64,000 bases of DNA from Planococcus soli (lineage in GTDB: Bacteria > Bacillota > Bacilli > Bacillales_A > Planococcaceae). The DNA lies in NCBI RefSeq assembly GCF_016881065.1, contig NZ_WXYN01000012.1:124001-188000 (forward strand), written 5' to 3'. Below, piece by piece: positions 45,985 through 57,523 of the stretch (position 1 is its first letter; each line of letters starts with the position of its first letter). Both the position numbers and the translations under genes were made by a program. The notes under the pieces were generated by a model. It saw only the letters and a program-made list of their open reading frames with translations. It was not told where the DNA came from and made no database searches.

Positions 45985-46205
45985 TTTTTCCGGGCTGCAA
46001 TTGCTAAAGAAAGCATCAGCATTTCAACATCCATAATCTGTTGATTTTGAAGCAAGCTTCTGCAGCCCTTTGATCTCAAGAAACAGATGAGGTTCAATAG
46101 CAGAAGCTCCGAGCGCAGCCGCTAAACATTAGCTGCGGCCTATATCCTTATTATAAAGGAAAGCTTCTCCAATAACGAAAGAATGCGCTTACAAATGTGA
46201 CAATT
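45985..46205. other. Unexplained structured stretch between rpsU and nfeD
   Basis: On the minus strand TATAAT (46150-46155) could start a transcript running toward nfeD. The following 150 bases contain AGCTTCTGC/GCAGAAGCT arms around a loop of about 36 bases, and an open fragment reading LAAALGASAIEPHLFLEIKG before a stop. A cre-like sequence with one mismatch lies at 46180-46194. The yqeY gene expected next to rpsU is absent. It may be a leader RNA, a gene remnant or a repeat. Confidence 0.4.
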
Positions 46206-46242
46206 AGAAAAACCGCCAACACAATGAATGTGTTGGCGGTTT
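46206..46242 (-). terminator. Terminator of rpsU
   Basis: A 12-bp stem (46211-46222 with 46230-46241) is followed by T5 on the minus strand. Confidence 0.92.
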
Positions 46243-46291
46243 AGGCTGGTCGTTCATATTTTTTAAAAGTCATTATACTCGTTAAAGTCAA

Positions 46292-46465
46292 TTAAAATTT
46301 ACGTTTACGCGCAGCTTCTGATTTTAGTTTACGTTTCACGCTCGGCTTATCATAGTACTCGCGCTTTCTTACCTCTTGCATTGTTCCGGATTTAGAAACA
46401 GTACGTTTGAAGCGGCGAAGAGCATCTTCAATCGATTCGTTTTTACGAACGGTAGTTTTTGTCAT
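46292..46465 (-). CDS. rpsU: Ribosomal protein bS21
   Basis: A 57-residue, very basic 30S protein beginning [20 protein letters not shown] and ending in Arg/Lys-rich sequence. GGAGGGAGGG lies before the ATG at 46465. It has its own consensus promoter and terminator. The leader can fold an 11-bp stem with one mismatch between about 46482 and 46513. Confidence 0.95.
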   Translation of the reverse strand: MTKTTVRKNESIEDALRRFKRTVSKSGTMQEVRKREYYDKPSVKRKLKSEAARKRKF

Positions 46466-46529
46466 CTCTTTTTCCCTCCCTCCGAACACACGTTGAAGCG
46501 AAGAACAACAAGTGTTATATACTCAAAAA

Positions 46530-46558
46530 TTATATCGTATTCCCAAAGAAAGGTCAAT
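46530..46558 (-). promoter_or_regulatory. Sigma-A promoter of rpsU
   Basis: TTGACC (46553-46558) and TATAAT (46530-46535) are separated by 17 bases on the minus strand, overlapping the region just past the deoC stop. Confidence 0.85.
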
Positions 46559-46560
46559 AG

Positions 46561-47229
46561 TTAATAATCGGAATCTGAAGTTAGTCCCTGCATGATTTTA
46601 ACGCCAGAGCTGGCGCCGATGCGTGTAGCTCCTGCTTCGATCATCGCTTCGACATCTTCCAGGCTGCGAACTCCGCCGGAAGCCTTAACACCCAAATCAG
46701 CTCCAACAGTCTGGCGCATCAGTTTCACATCTTCAACCGTTGCACCGCCAGTAGAAAAGCCGGTCGACGTTTTGACAAAGTCAGCTCCCGCTTCTTTAGA
46801 CAGTTGCGAAGCAGTGGCTTTCTCTTCGTCCGTCAGCAGGCAAGTTTCCAAGATCACTTTGACGATCGCTTTGCCTTTTGCCGCATGGACGACTGCTTCG
46901 ATATCTTTTTTCACATGATCAGTGTTGCCGCTTTTCAACGCGCCAACATTGAGGACCATATCAATTTCGCCGGCGCCTTTTGAAATGGCATCCGTTGTTT
47001 CAAAAGCTTTTGTTTCAGGTGTAGATGCTCCCAGCGGAAAACCGATAACCGTACACACTTTTACGCCGCTGCCTGTTAACTCAGCCGCTGCTGTTTCAAC
47101 CCAAGTCGGATTAACGCATACAGATGCAAATTTAAACTCGGCCGCTTCTTTACACAATTGAACGACCTGGCTTTCTGTCGACTCAGGCTTTAACAAGGTA
47201 TGGTCAATATAAGATGCAATGTTCGTCAT
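46561..47229 (-). CDS. deoC: Deoxyribose-phosphate aldolase
   Basis: A 222-residue class I aldolase splitting deoxyribose-5-phosphate into acetaldehyde and glyceraldehyde-3-phosphate. The catalytic Lys in FVKTSTGFS (about 153) forms the Schiff base. KVILETCLL (about 122-130) and the C-terminal VKASGGVRS phosphate loop (about 180-188) are present. The ATG at 47229 follows ATGGAGATTT. It stands where mtaB (yqeV) lies in B. subtilis, whose deoC is in a nucleoside operon elsewhere. No terminator separates it clearly from rsmE. Confidence 0.94.
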   Translation of the reverse strand: MTNIASYIDHTLLKPESTESQVVQLCKEAAEFKFASVCVNPTWVETAAAELTGSGVKVCTVIGFPLGASTPETKAFETTDAISKGAGEIDMVLNVGALKSGNTDHVKKDIEAVVHAAKGKAIVKVILETCLLTDEEKATASQLSKEAGADFVKTSTGFSTGGATVEDVKLMRQTVGADLGVKASGGVRSLEDVEAMIEAGATRIGASSGVKIMQGLTSDSDY

Positions 47230-47337
47230 GAATAAAATCTCCATTCTATTATAAAGTCATTTTGTTTGTCAGCAATTTTCCCCAACCGGAAAATGTCGCT
47301 GCAGCTCAGTGCCCTGTATTTTTAATCACGCTCACCT

Positions 47338-48075
47338 TTATTCAAATTCGCAGGAGATAGCAGCCAGTGCATACAAAGGTGCTGTTTCCGTCCGCAAAAT
47401 CCGAGGGCCGAGAGAAGTAAAAATGGCCCCGGCATTTTTCAGCGCCGTCACTTCCTTGTCGGAAATGCCGCCTTCTGGACCAAAAATAATCAGGACTGAA
47501 TCTTTATCATACAATGATTTCAAAGTTTCGGCAAACCGCGTCCTGCCGCCTTGCCGCGCCTCTTCTTCGTAAGCTACGATCACCGCGTCATACGAACCCG
47601 CCTGGCTTAGCAGCTGGTTGAAACTATAGATGTTATGGATATCAGGTACACGCGTCCTGTGCGACTGCTCAGCCGCTTCCTTGGCAATTTTTTGCAGCCG
47701 TCCAATTTTTTTCTCACTCTTGGAACTGTCCCATTTTACAATAGACCGCTCTGCCGAAAATGGCAGCAGTGCGTACATTCCGAGTTCAGTCGCTTTTTGG
47801 GTGATCAAATCAAGCTTGTCGCCTTTCGGGAGTCCGCAGGCAATGGACACTTTTTTTGGCAATTCCACCTGCGTTTCCAAGGAATTTCCAAGCTCTATCT
47901 CTACATCAAAGTCAGTCGAGCGGATCGTAGCGAGATAAGCCTTGCCTTCCATAACCGCGATCAACTCTTCCCCGGCTGTTTGGCGCATAACTTTGGCGAT
48001 GTGCTTTGCATCATCGCCGGTTATTGCCGCTATTCGATTTTCCGGAAGCTTTCCTTCTATAAAATATCGCTGCAT
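47338..48075 (-). CDS. rsmE: 16S rRNA (uracil(1498)-N3)-methyltransferase RsmE
   Basis: A 245-residue SPOUT-class methyltransferase. An N-terminal PUA-like domain (about 1-70) precedes the knotted SAM domain with IIFGPEGGISDKEV (about 194-207) and the C-terminal SLGPRILRTETAPLYAL segment (about 219-235). It follows prmA by 12 bases at the tail of the hrcA heat-shock operon, as in Bacillus. Confidence 0.94.
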   Translation of the reverse strand: MQRYFIEGKLPENRIAAITGDDAKHIAKVMRQTAGEELIAVMEGKAYLATIRSTDFDVEIELGNSLETQVELPKKVSIACGLPKGDKLDLITQKATELGMYALLPFSAERSIVKWDSSKSEKKIGRLQKIAKEAAEQSHRTRVPDIHNIYSFNQLLSQAGSYDAVIVAYEEEARQGGRTRFAETLKSLYDKDSVLIIFGPEGGISDKEVTALKNAGAIFTSLGPRILRTETAPLYALAAISCEFE

Positions 48076-48087
48076 CGTGGCACCCCG

Positions 48088-49029
48088 TTATTCAGGTTTT
48101 TTTGAAATGATGGTAACCCAGTCTTCCATCATCATGACGTCTTCAATAACAAAGCCGGAAGCTTCAAGCGCCGCTTTAACGTTATTCTTTTTCGCTGCGA
48201 TGATGCCCGAAGTGATGTAGCGCCCACCCGGTTTAACGATTTTGAATGCATCATCTGTAAATGACATGATAACTTCAGCCAAAATATTGGCGACTACCAC
48301 ATCACCCGGCTGATCGATTTTATCAACCAGATTGCCTTCTTCCACCGTGACAATATCCTGTACTTTATTTAGCTTGACGTTGATGCTTGCTGCTTTTACA
48401 GCAATATCATCCAAATCAAGTGCGTAGACTTCTTTAGCGGACAAGAGCGCTGCACCAATTGCCAGCACGCCGGACCCGGTGCCGATGTCAACGACCCGGT
48501 CGCCTGCACGAACAGTCTTCTCCAATGCTTGCAGGCTCATGACGGTCGTTGGATGGGTGCCTGTCCCAAAAGCCATTCCTGGATCCAACTCAATGATCAG
48601 CTCATCACTTGATACCGGATTGTAGGTTTCCCACGTTGGAACTATGGTGAAGCGTTCAGAAATTTTGACGGGATGGTAATATTTTTTCCAGGAAGTTGCC
48701 CATTCTTCTTCATTCACTTCACTGATGGTTACTTCGTTTTTGCCTATATTGATGTCAAACGAGACCAGGTTGCTGATGGCCAGTTTGATGGCCTCGACTG
48801 TCTCGCCCAAAAAGCTGTTGACTGGCAGATAGGCCTTTAAAATAACCCCATCCACCGGAAAATCGTCCGGGTCCAGCGAATAAATTTCACCAAAACGATA
48901 TTCCCTTTCTTTCGTCAAATCTTCCGAGTCCTCGATAACAACTCCGCTCGCTCCCGCTTCGTGCATAATATTGGAAACCGCTTCAATCGCTTCATTTGTC
49001 GTGTGAATCGCCAACTCTGACCATTTCAA
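48088..49029 (-). CDS. prmA: Ribosomal protein L11 methyltransferase PrmA
   Basis: A 313-residue SAM-dependent trimethylase of L11. The N-terminal substrate domain (about 1-60) precedes the Rossmann domain with [15 protein letters not shown] (about 180-194). The start is TTG 49029 with AAGGAGCTGGG upstream, giving [14 protein letters not shown], which matches the family N-terminus. It is part of the hrcA-dnaK operon. A hairpin without a T run lies between dnaJ and prmA. Confidence 0.94.
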   Translation of the reverse strand: MKWSELAIHTTNEAIEAVSNIMHEAGASGVVIEDSEDLTKEREYRFGEIYSLDPDDFPVDGVILKAYLPVNSFLGETVEAIKLAISNLVSFDINIGKNEVTISEVNEEEWATSWKKYYHPVKISERFTIVPTWETYNPVSSDELIIELDPGMAFGTGTHPTTVMSLQALEKTVRAGDRVVDIGTGSGVLAIGAALLSAKEVYALDLDDIAVKAASINVKLNKVQDIVTVEEGNLVDKIDQPGDVVVANILAEVIMSFTDDAFKIVKPGGRYITSGIIAAKKNNVKAALEASGFVIEDVMMMEDWVTIISKKPE

Positions 49030-49159
49030 TTGCGCCCAGCTCCTTTTTCGTTTTTACAGTCAGCAAGACTCCTGCTTTTGGCAAGAGTCTTCTGCTTGTA
49101 AAAAATGGATTTTTTGAATAGACAATGAACCTAAAATGCTGTCCTATTTCCAGCTGCTG

Positions 49160-50269
49160 TCATTCACCTTTAATGGTGCGTTTGATTTTATCGAAAAGTG
49201 AGCTGCTGTGCTCTTCGGGAATATCTCCGCTGATTTCGGCAAATTCACGCAACAGCTGCTTTTGCTTCTCGCTGAGTTTTGTCTGGGTTTTGATGCGGAC
49301 AATGACGTGCTGATCGCCAGTTCCATAACCATGGACATTTTTTACGCCTTTGCCTTTCAGGCGGAAACGCGCCCCGCTCTGAGTACCAGCTGGAATTTTC
49401 AATTTCACTTTACCGGAAATGGTCGGTACTTCGATTTCATCACCTAGTGCAGCCTGCGGATAGGTGATGGAGATATCCAAGTAAATATCATCGCCTTCAC
49501 GCTGGAACTGTTTATGCGGTCTTACGCGGAATACCACGTACAAATCACCGTTTGGCCCACCGTTGACGCCTGGAGCACCTTGGCCTGTGACGCGCAATTG
49601 CTGGCCGTCATCAACACCGGCTGGGATGGTAACTTTAATTTTTTTAACTTTGCGGACTTTTCCTTCTCCCCGGCAAGTCGTACATTTTTCTTCGATAATC
49701 TGTCCCGTTCCTTCACAATGCTGGCAGGCACGGCGATTGACCATTCGGCCGAAAGGCGTATCCTGTGTCACATTCATCTGGCCAGAACCTTCACAGTACG
49801 GACATGTTTTTTTCTTTGTTCCAGGCTTAGCGCCCGAACCGTCACACGTACCGCATGTTTCATCTTTTGGAATTTCAACTTCTGTTTCTTTTCCGAAGAC
49901 GGCATCCATGAAATCGATGGTCATGGAATACTGGAGATCATCACCTTTGCGCGGAGCATTCGGGTCACGGCGTCTTGTACCGCCGCCAAAGAATGTGCTG
50001 AAGATATCGTCGAATCCGAAGCCATCACCGCCGCCTCCAAAGCCTTGATTTGGATCTTGATGGCCAAACTGATCGTATTGTGCACGTTTCTGTTCGTCGC
50101 TCAATACTTCATATGCATCTTTTACCTCCTGGAATTTCGCAGGAGCATCAGCTTCTTTATTGATATCCGGATGGAATTTTTTTGATAAGGTCCGGTAAGC
50201 TTTTTTAATTTCTTCTTTAGAAGCAGACTTGGATACGCCTAATACTTCATAGTAATCTCGTTTATTCAT
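49160..50269 (-). CDS. dnaJ: Chaperone DnaJ (Hsp40)
   Basis: A 369-residue type I Hsp40, co-chaperone of DnaK. The J domain (about 1-68) contains the HPD tripeptide (in KKFHPDINK). A Gly/Phe-rich linker (about 74-95), four CxxCxGxG zinc motifs (about 138-205) and the C-terminal substrate domains follow. GAGGGAGAG precedes the ATG. A terminator-like hairpin separates it from dnaK and may lower its dose relative to DnaK. Confidence 0.96.
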   Translation of the reverse strand: MNKRDYYEVLGVSKSASKEEIKKAYRTLSKKFHPDINKEADAPAKFQEVKDAYEVLSDEQKRAQYDQFGHQDPNQGFGGGGDGFGFDDIFSTFFGGGTRRRDPNAPRKGDDLQYSMTIDFMDAVFGKETEVEIPKDETCGTCDGSGAKPGTKKKTCPYCEGSGQMNVTQDTPFGRMVNRRACQHCEGTGQIIEEKCTTCRGEGKVRKVKKIKVTIPAGVDDGQQLRVTGQGAPGVNGGPNGDLYVVFRVRPHKQFQREGDDIYLDISITYPQAALGDEIEVPTISGKVKLKIPAGTQSGARFRLKGKGVKNVHGYGTGDQHVIVRIKTQTKLSEKQKQLLREFAEISGDIPEEHSSSLFDKIKRTIKGE

Positions 50270-50336
50270 AAGTCACTCTCCCTCTAGCAATCAATTGTAA
50301 TTGTACACGGTTTAAATCGCTGTTGCAAAGACATTG

Positions 50337-50370
50337 AAAAAGCCAAAGCATGTTGCTTTGCTTTGACTTT
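50337..50370 (-). terminator. Attenuator between dnaK and dnaJ
   Basis: A 12-bp stem (50339-50350 with 50359-50370, one G-T pair) has T5 on its minus-strand exit side. Confidence 0.65.
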
Positions 50371-50382
50371 TCCAGGCCCTGC

Positions 50383-52230
<1,848 letters not shown>

Positions 52231-52836
52231 TTATTCGTTTACTTTTACCATGGCCGGACGAAGTACGCGACCTTTTAGGGTGTAGCCTTTTTGCAATTCC
52301 TGTAAAACCGTTCCCGGCTCCGCGGAATCATCCCTCTCCTGCATGACGGCTTGATGGAAATTCGGGTCGAATGGTTCGCCGACCGCTTTGATTTCTTCAA
52401 GGCCTTCACGGCTGACAGCTTCAGTCAAGGATTTTTGCACCATTTCGACGCCTTTTAGCAAGGAAGCCGATTCTTCGCTATTCGTTTTGAGCGTTAGGGC
52501 ACGCTCAAAATTGTCCAGTACTGGCAGCAGGTCCGCCAGTAAGGATTGAGAACGGAATTTATTGGCGATTTCTTTATCTTTTTGAGTACGCCGTTTGAAA
52601 TTATCATAATCAGCCAAAAGGCGCAAATATTTGTTTTGTTCAGCTTCAAGCTGCTTGCGAAGCTCTTCCGCTTCATCTACAGGTTCTGGTTCTTCTGCAC
52701 CGGAAGGATCAGCTGCGGGTGTTTCTGCATCCGTCAATTCCGCCTGCTCTTCTGCTTCCAGAATCGGTTCTTTCACTTCTGCATCTTCAGTTGCTGCATG
52801 TTCTTCTGTTTTAAGTGGTTTAATTTTTTTAGGCAA
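52231..52836 (-). CDS. grpE: Nucleotide exchange factor GrpE
   Basis: A 201-residue DnaK nucleotide exchange factor. An acidic, disordered N-terminus (about 10-60) is followed by a long dimerising helix (about 62-110, with RLLADYDNFKRRTQKDKE) and the beta domain ending TVLQELQKGYTLKGRVLRPA. The start is a TTG at 52836, because AAAGGAGG lies seven bases upstream. A GTG at 52857 would put that site inside the gene. It lies 17 bases after hrcA. Confidence 0.93.
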   Translation of the reverse strand: MPKKIKPLKTEEHAATEDAEVKEPILEAEEQAELTDAETPAADPSGAEEPEPVDEAEELRKQLEAEQNKYLRLLADYDNFKRRTQKDKEIANKFRSQSLLADLLPVLDNFERALTLKTNSEESASLLKGVEMVQKSLTEAVSREGLEEIKAVGEPFDPNFHQAVMQERDDSAEPGTVLQELQKGYTLKGRVLRPAMVKVNE

Positions 52837-52853
52837 TTCTGTTCCTCCTTTGT

Positions 52854-53888
52854 TCACGTACCTTTAAACATACGGGTCAGTTCTTTCGACAAATCGCCGC
52901 TCAACAAATCCAATATGGAAACGATGCGTTTATAATCCATCCGTTTCGGACCGATGATGGCGATTGACCCTGTCTGTTCTTCACCGATATTATACGACAC
53001 CGTGATGACACTGCAGTCTTCCATTGCCGACAGCGCATTTTCCGAGCCGATGCGAATGTGGAGGCCTTGGCTTCCCACTGGCAGGATCATCGGAATATGC
53101 TTGGCTTCTTCCATCACATCCATTAAATCCCTGATTTTTTGAAGATCATGGAAATCCGGCTGTTTCAGGATGTTCAGCTTGCCGCCGTAATAGATGTTTT
53201 CATCATCATGCGGCAGCAATACCGCTTTCCTGAATGTATGGAAAAGTTCGCCGTAGCGCTCTACATGCTGCTTTAAAATGGTCAGAGTCTCTTGTTCAAG
53301 CCGCAAATGCAAGTTGTTCAGCGACACACCCACAAGCCGTTCATTGAGGATATTGGCCATTTTTTCAATATCCGATGGATTTAGGCCTGGCGGAATGGAA
53401 AATATGCGATTTTCCACATGCCCTGAATCGGTTACGATGATCGCAACCGCCGTGTCTTGCGTCAATGGAACAATCGACAGCTTTTTGACAATGTGCCTGC
53501 GCACATCAGGACCCAATAAAATGGACGTGTAATTGGTCAGTTCTGAAAGAATCATCGCAGAGCGCTTGATGACTTGCTCTGTCTCTGTCAGCTTCTCTTC
53601 GAAAACCGAGCGCAATTGCACAATGTCCTGCTGCGGCAGCGGCCTTGGCGTCAGCAGGTGGTCGACGTAATAACGGTATCCCTTCTCAGAAGGAATGCGT
53701 CCGGAAGACGTATGGGTTTTTTCCAGAAAGCCCATGCTTTCCAAATCCGCCATTTCATTGCGGATGGTCGCCGGACTGAAAGAAATTCCGGCTTTTTTGG
53801 AGAGTTGGTTCGATCCTACCGGCTGCGCTGATTGAATGTAATCATCTACTGTCACCTTTAAGATGAGCAGTTGCCGTTCTGTTAACAT
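52854..53888 (-). CDS. hrcA: Heat-inducible transcription repressor HrcA
   Basis: A 344-residue repressor of class I heat-shock genes that binds CIRCE with help from GroEL. The N-terminal winged helix (about 1-75, with SFSPATIRNEMADLESMGFLEKTHTSSGRIPSEKGYRYYV region), a GAF-like domain and a dimerising insert are visible. The ATG at 53888 is chosen because GAGGTGATGATC precedes it and because the upstream in-frame ATG at 53909 lies inside the CIRCE element. It is the first gene of hrcA-grpE-dnaK-dnaJ-prmA-rsmE. Confidence 0.95.
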   Translation of the reverse strand: MLTERQLLILKVTVDDYIQSAQPVGSNQLSKKAGISFSPATIRNEMADLESMGFLEKTHTSSGRIPSEKGYRYYVDHLLTPRPLPQQDIVQLRSVFEEKLTETEQVIKRSAMILSELTNYTSILLGPDVRRHIVKKLSIVPLTQDTAVAIIVTDSGHVENRIFSIPPGLNPSDIEKMANILNERLVGVSLNNLHLRLEQETLTILKQHVERYGELFHTFRKAVLLPHDDENIYYGGKLNILKQPDFHDLQKIRDLMDVMEEAKHIPMILPVGSQGLHIRIGSENALSAMEDCSVITVSYNIGEEQTGSIAIIGPKRMDYKRIVSILDLLSGDLSKELTRMFKGT

Positions 53889-53902
53889 GATCATCACCTC
53901 TG

Positions 53903-53929
53903 TTAGCACTCTACGTACCCGAGTGCTAA
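53903..53929. promoter_or_regulatory. CIRCE operator
   Basis: A perfect TTAGCACTC-N9-GAGTGCTAA inverted repeat lies between promoter and start codon of hrcA, the canonical HrcA-binding site. Confidence 0.97.
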
Positions 53930-53939
53930 TACTACATTA

Positions 53940-53968
53940 AAATTAACAAATATAATGATCCTTGTCAA
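53940..53968 (-). promoter_or_regulatory. Promoter of the hrcA operon
   Basis: TTGACA (53963-53968) is followed after 17 bases by TAATTT (53940-53945) on the minus strand, just upstream of CIRCE. The -10 is weak but well placed. Confidence 0.6.
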
Positions 53969-53978
53969 CGGAAGAGCT

Positions 53979-55118
53979 TTACGCCAATAAAAATTGTTCA
54001 AACACTTCATTGCCGACAAATCGGCCTTTTTTGGTCAAACGGACAAAGCCGCCGGAAATCTCCAAGTTTTCCTTGGCGATTTCCTTATCCAAGATGTTGC
54101 CATAAACATCCTGTATCGGCTTTTGGAATTTTTCCTGAAAATGAATGAGCGACACGCCAGAAGTTTTCCGCAGCCCTAAAAACATTTCTTCTTCCATCTT
54201 TTCATGGACCGGCACTTCGTGTGTATTTAGAATTGGCCGCTCGCCTGCGTCCAACGGTGCCATGTATTTTTTCAATGGTCCGGCATTCGAATAGCGGACG
54301 CCATCCACATACCCGTGTGCCCCGGCTCCAACACCGATGTATTCGACGTTGTCCCAATACAGCAAATTATGATGGGATTCGCGGCCTGGACGTGCAAAGT
54401 TAGAAATTTCATATTGCTTCAAGCCGCGGATGTCCATTTCATTCATCAACTTTTCGTACATATCGGCTTCGAGGTCTTCTGTCACCGTATTCAATTTGCC
54501 TTTCGTCATCAAATTATAAAACACGGTTTTTGGTTCAATGATCAATGAATAGGCAGAGAAATGCGGCAGGTCAAATGCAAATGCCTGATCGAGCGTATCG
54601 TCCCATTGCTGCATTGTTTGCCCCGGCAATCCGTACATCAAATCAAAGCTCAAATTTTCAAAGCCGACCAGACGGGCTGAATCAACTGCTCGTTTGACAT
54701 CCGAATTGTTATGGGTCCGTCCAAGCCGTTTCAGCAGATCTTCGTCGAATGACTGGACGCCCATGCTCAGGCGGTTGACGCCTCCGTCAAACAGCACCTG
54801 CATCTTGTCTTTCGTCAGTTCGTCCGGGTTCGCTTCTGAAGTCCACTCGAGGTCGGCTGCCATCGGCACATAGCGGTGAATATACCCCAGCAGCTTCTCC
54901 AATTGTGCAGGGGTAAGAGAAGTGGGAGTTCCCCCTCCCAGAAAGATGGTTTCAAGCGGATGGTCAAGTGCTCCCTGCTGTTTCCATAATGCCAGCTCTT
55001 TCCCCACAGAATCGATATAGGCATCTACGGGCTGGTCTTTGAAATAGACTTTATTGAAATCGCAGTAAAAACAAATTTGGTGGCAGAATGGAATATGGAT
55101 ATACAATCCCTTAACCAT
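53979..55118 (-). CDS. hemW: Radical SAM heme chaperone HemW
   Basis: A 379-residue radical SAM protein. The cluster motif is CHQICFYC (about 12-19, C-x3-C-x2-C) in HIPFCHQICFYCDF. GGGTPTSL (about 63-70) and the HemN C-terminal domain (about 300-379) follow. It lacks the N-terminal extension of true coproporphyrinogen dehydrogenase and therefore fits HemW, which delivers heme to respiratory proteins. A hairpin after lepA precedes it, so it is either read through or separately started. Confidence 0.93.
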   Translation of the reverse strand: MVKGLYIHIPFCHQICFYCDFNKVYFKDQPVDAYIDSVGKELALWKQQGALDHPLETIFLGGGTPTSLTPAQLEKLLGYIHRYVPMAADLEWTSEANPDELTKDKMQVLFDGGVNRLSMGVQSFDEDLLKRLGRTHNNSDVKRAVDSARLVGFENLSFDLMYGLPGQTMQQWDDTLDQAFAFDLPHFSAYSLIIEPKTVFYNLMTKGKLNTVTEDLEADMYEKLMNEMDIRGLKQYEISNFARPGRESHHNLLYWDNVEYIGVGAGAHGYVDGVRYSNAGPLKKYMAPLDAGERPILNTHEVPVHEKMEEEMFLGLRKTSGVSLIHFQEKFQKPIQDVYGNILDKEIAKENLEISGGFVRLTKKGRFVGNEVFEQFLLA

Positions 55119-55134
55119 TTTATTTCCTCTTTTC

Positions 55135-55171
55135 TAATAAGAAAAGGAGGCTGAAATTCCGGCCTCCTTTT
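55135..55171 (-). terminator. Terminator between lepA and hemW
   Basis: AAAAGGAGGC (55142-55151) pairs with GCCTCCTTTT (55162-55171), followed on the minus strand by T-rich sequence just before the hemW ribosome site. Confidence 0.75.
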
Positions 55172-55176
55172 TTCGT

Positions 55177-57006
55177 TTATTTTGATTGGTCGTCCATTTT
55201 CAGGATCGCCATGAATGCTTCTTGTGGCACTTCAACAGATCCAACTTGCTTCATGCGTTTCTTGCCTTCTTTTTGCTTGTCGAGAAGTTTCCGTTTACGG
55301 GAAATATCTCCTCCGTAACATTTGGCAAGTACGTTTTTGCGCATAGCACTGATGGTTTGGCGCGCAACGATCTTCTGGCCGATAGCAGCTTGGATCGGCA
55401 CTTCAAACTGCTGGCGCGGAATCAGGTTCTTTAGTTTATCAACAATAACTTTGCCGCGTTCATAAGCAAAATCACGGTGAACGATAAAGCTCAATGCATC
55501 TACTTGCTCAGTGTTCAAAAGAATATCCATCTTCACAAGCTTGGATTCTTTGTAGCCGATCAGCTCGTAATCGAATGAAGCGTAGCCTTTCGTGCCCGAC
55601 TTTAACTGGTCAAAGAAATCATAGACGATTTCAGCAAGCGGCAGCTCATAAATAATGCTGACTCGGCTGTCATCGACGTAATCCATCGTCATGAAATTTC
55701 CGCGTTTTTTCTGGCAGATTTCCATAACTGCACCGACGTAATCATTCGGCACCATAACGGTGGCCTTAACGTAAGGCTCTTCAACCATTTGGATCTTTTG
55801 GGCATCCGGCATCATGGCAGGGTTATCGATTTTAAGAACTTCCCCGTCCGTCATGTGGACGTCGTAAATTACACTTGGCGCCGTCGTGATCAAATCAATG
55901 CTGAATTCACGCTCAATGCGTTCCTGGATAATTTCCATATGCAGAAGGCCCAGGAAACCGCAGCGGTAGCCAAAGCCAAGTGCCTGTGAAGATTCCGGTT
56001 CAAATTGAAGTGCGGCATCGTTCAATTCCAGTTTTTCCAGTGCATCGCGCAAATCGTTGTATTTTGAAGTATCAATCGGGTACAGACCGCAATAGACCAT
56101 CGGGTTTAAGCGGCGGTAGCCAGGCAGTGCTTCTGTTGCTGGATTGTTAGCCAGCGTAATGGTATCGCCGACTGTTGAATCGCCGACATTTTTAATGGCT
56201 GCGGTCAAAAAGCCAACATCGCCGACCGTCAATTCGTCGCGCAAAATGGCATGAGGGGTGAAAACACCCGCTTCAATTACTTCAAACTCTTTTCCGGAAG
56301 CCATCATTTTGATGCGGTCCCCGGGTTTCACGGTTCCTTCGACAATTCGGATATAAGCGACAATGCCGCGGTAAGGATCGTAAAGAGAATCAAAAATCAA
56401 CGCTTTTAACGGTGCACCTGGGTCACCGGTTGGTGCAGGAACTTTTTCGACAATCTGTTCCAGAATGTCTTCAATGCCGATTCCTGCTTTTGCTGATGCC
56501 AAAACGGCTTCAGAGGCATCCAATCCGATCACTTCTTCAATTTCCTGGCGGACGCGTTCCGGGTCAGCTGCGGGCAAATCGATTTTATTGATGACCGGAA
56601 GGATTTCCAGATCGTTATCCAAAGCCAAATAAACATTCGCTAATGTCTGCGCTTCAATTCCCTGAGCTGCATCGACAACGAGTACAGCGCCTTCACAAGC
56701 TGCAAGGCTTCGTGATACCTCGTAAGTAAAGTCGACATGTCCCGGTGTGTCGATCAAATGCATAATATAAATTTCTCCGTCTTTCGCTTTATAATTAAGC
56801 TGGACGGCATTTAATTTAATGGTAATGCCACGTTCCCGTTCAAGATCCATGGAATCCAGTGACTGTGCTTTCATTTCTCGGGAAGTCAGTGCTTCCGTCA
56901 TTTCTAAAATTCGGTCTGCAAGCGTAGACTTGCCGTGGTCAATATGCGCAATAATCGAGAAGTTGCGGATTTTGCTTTGCCGGGATAATCTTTCCTCATT
57001 ATTCAT
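55177..57006 (-). CDS. lepA: Elongation factor 4 (LepA)
   Basis: A 609-residue ribosomal GTPase that can back-translocate or aid 30S assembly. G1 AHIDHGKST (about 20-28), the RGITIK switch I, DTPGHVD (about 77-83) and NKIDLP (about 131-136) are present, followed by domains II, III and V and the LepA-specific C-terminal domain. The ATG at 57006 follows TAGGAGTG. The gpr and spoIIP genes that precede it in Bacillus are absent, and rpsT lies directly upstream in divergent orientation. Confidence 0.96.
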   Translation of the reverse strand: MNNEERLSRQSKIRNFSIIAHIDHGKSTLADRILEMTEALTSREMKAQSLDSMDLERERGITIKLNAVQLNYKAKDGEIYIMHLIDTPGHVDFTYEVSRSLAACEGAVLVVDAAQGIEAQTLANVYLALDNDLEILPVINKIDLPAADPERVRQEIEEVIGLDASEAVLASAKAGIGIEDILEQIVEKVPAPTGDPGAPLKALIFDSLYDPYRGIVAYIRIVEGTVKPGDRIKMMASGKEFEVIEAGVFTPHAILRDELTVGDVGFLTAAIKNVGDSTVGDTITLANNPATEALPGYRRLNPMVYCGLYPIDTSKYNDLRDALEKLELNDAALQFEPESSQALGFGYRCGFLGLLHMEIIQERIEREFSIDLITTAPSVIYDVHMTDGEVLKIDNPAMMPDAQKIQMVEEPYVKATVMVPNDYVGAVMEICQKKRGNFMTMDYVDDSRVSIIYELPLAEIVYDFFDQLKSGTKGYASFDYELIGYKESKLVKMDILLNTEQVDALSFIVHRDFAYERGKVIVDKLKNLIPRQQFEVPIQAAIGQKIVARQTISAMRKNVLAKCYGGDISRKRKLLDKQKEGKKRMKQVGSVEVPQEAFMAILKMDDQSK

Positions 57007-57035
57007 TCTCTTCACTCCTATATAAACTACTATGA

Positions 57036-57064
57036 ATTATAGCAGTACAGCACCCATTGAGCAA
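57036..57064 (-). promoter_or_regulatory. Promoter of lepA
   Basis: TTGCTC (57059-57064) and TATAAT (57036-57041) are 17 bases apart on the minus strand, with a TGC extension before the -10. Confidence 0.75.
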
Positions 57065-57118
57065 TGAAAGCTCCTGAAATCATTTAACTGTCAAGTGAAA
57101 CTTCTTTGCATGTATCTA

Positions 57119-57147
57119 TTGCATTCCTTCCCCCGATTTGATAAAAT
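57119..57147 (+). promoter_or_regulatory. Promoter of rpsT
   Basis: TTGCAT (57119-57124) and TAAAAT (57142-57147) are separated by 17 bases. Confidence 0.65.
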
Positions 57148-57222
57148 AACTGTTGTTGTATAGAGACATTAAAGAGTTGAAATGATTTCTTCTCTTTCTT
57201 ACTTGTCTAGGAGGTGAAAGAT

Positions 57223-57471
57223 ATGCCAAACATTAAATCTGCAATCAAACGTGTGCGCACGAACGACACTAAAAACGCTCAAAACTCACATGTAAAATCA
57301 GCAATGCGTTCTTCTATTAAGAAAGCTGAAACAGCTTTGACTAACAAAGACGATAACGCTAGCGATACTGTAAAAGCGGCGATTAAACAAGTGGAAAAAG
57401 CGGCTTCTAAAGGCTTGATCCATAAAAACACTGCAGCTCGTAAAAAAGCTCGCTTGATGAAACAAGCGTAA
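57223..57471 (+). CDS. rpsT: Ribosomal protein bS20
   Basis: An 82-residue basic helical 30S protein beginning MPNIKSAIKRVRTND and ending HKNTAARKKARLMKQA. TAGGAGGTGAAAG precedes the ATG at 57223, which is preferred over an in-frame codon at 57214. It is monocistronic with its own promoter, convergent with holA. Confidence 0.96.
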   Translation: MPNIKSAIKRVRTNDTKNAQNSHVKSAMRSSIKKAETALTNKDDNASDTVKAAIKQVEKAASKGLIHKNTAARKKARLMKQA

Positions 57472-57477
57472 AACATC

Positions 57478-57516
57478 TAAAAAGCCGGTTCCCCTAAAGG
57501 GAGCCGGCTTTTTTTT
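57478..57516. terminator. Bidirectional terminator between rpsT and holA
   Basis: A 13-bp stem (57481-57493 with 57499-57511, one G-T pair, loop CTAAA) carries T8 on the plus side and T-rich sequence on the minus side. Confidence 0.9.
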
Positions 57517-57523
57517 GTACTTT

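Noticed and set aside
46180..46194. cre-like sequence between rpsU and nfeD
   Set aside because: It has one mismatch in the conserved CA end and is not next to a convincing promoter. It is noted only within the region description.
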